A stretch of 5,047 nt of DNA from Bacteroidaceae bacterium (lineage in GTDB: Bacteria > Bacteroidota > Bacteroidia > Bacteroidales > Bacteroidaceae), in NCBI GenBank assembly GCA_017558165.1, contig JAFYWE010000225.1, positions 1 through 5,047 on the forward strand, written 5' to 3'. Each line of letters starts with the position of its first letter. The stretch's first letter is position 1. Under the pieces are notes generated by a model. The model saw only the letters and a program-made list of their open reading frames with translations. It was not told the origin of the DNA and did not search any database. Positions 5,013-5,047 of the stretch are shown piece by piece. The position numbers were made by a program, and so were the translations under genes.

Positions 5013-5047
5013 TTAATTGAGCCACTTGTGACCACAATTTCTACAAC
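5013..5047 (-). CDS. 3' end of a gene ending in a zinc-ribbon-like motif (partial)
   Basis: In one minus-strand frame the last ten codons read C-R-N-C-G-H-K-W-L-N followed by TAA at 5015-5013. CxxCGHKW is the typical second knuckle of a zinc ribbon, here at the extreme C-terminus. The stop is followed after about 30 bases by a good hairpin terminator (4981-4948), as expected for a gene end. Only these codons are in the window, so neither the function nor the full length can be judged. A competing frame on the same strand stays open further left but runs through the terminator, so it is less likely. Confidence 0.5.
   Translation of the reverse strand, partial: CRNCGHKWLN

Noticed and set aside
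4879..5047. Minus-strand frame open from the window edge, about 55 codons
   Set aside because: It passes straight through the terminator hairpin at 4948-4981 and has no known motif, while another frame gives a zinc-ribbon end and stop just before that terminator.

Overview
The window looks like a piece of a Bacteroidales chromosome, probably a Prevotella- or Bacteroides-like gut or oral organism. Four things support this: an exported DUF4369-type/thioredoxin-fold protein; a large exported protein that appears to end in a type IX secretion (Por) C-terminal sorting domain; a textbook Bacteroidetes promoter (TTTG-N19-TACCTTTG); and genes that start after A-rich leaders with weak or no Shine-Dalgarno sequence. 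The assignment is inferred from these features, not from a database match.

Layout. Bases 1-202 are a hairpin-rich leader containing a diverged, interrupted copy of a dispersed repeat. A 367-residue exported thioredoxin-like protein follows on the + strand (203-1306) with a hairpin terminator. Bases 1370-1850 hold no gene but are packed with repeats: three adjacent short hairpins, a 165-bp element with 19-bp terminal inverted repeats, and a double-hairpin repeat. A strong terminator at 1844-1884 closes the large minus-strand gene (1915-3948). That gene encodes a 677-residue secreted protein with four Ig-like repeats, a ricin-like beta-trefoil region and a C-terminal sorting domain. Upstream of it, 3949-4211 is an AT-rich intergenic stretch. 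A second, longer copy of the terminal-inverted-repeat element lies at 4212-4435. Next come a terminator, a tRNA-Leu(UAA)-like gene that appears to lack a normal D-arm, a long leader and a clear promoter, all on the minus strand. At the right edge a bidirectional hairpin terminator follows the last 11 codons of a minus-strand gene ending in a zinc-ribbon-like CxxCGHKW motif.

The two complete protein genes run toward each other with independent terminators, so they do not form an operon. Both products are predicted to be exported, but nothing links them to one pathway. The most unusual content is non-coding: a family of nested palindromic elements seen in three states, each carrying or lacking small hairpin cassettes at particular positions, and the structurally odd tRNA gene. 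I see no CRISPR array, transposase, integrase, toxin-antitoxin pair or defence gene.
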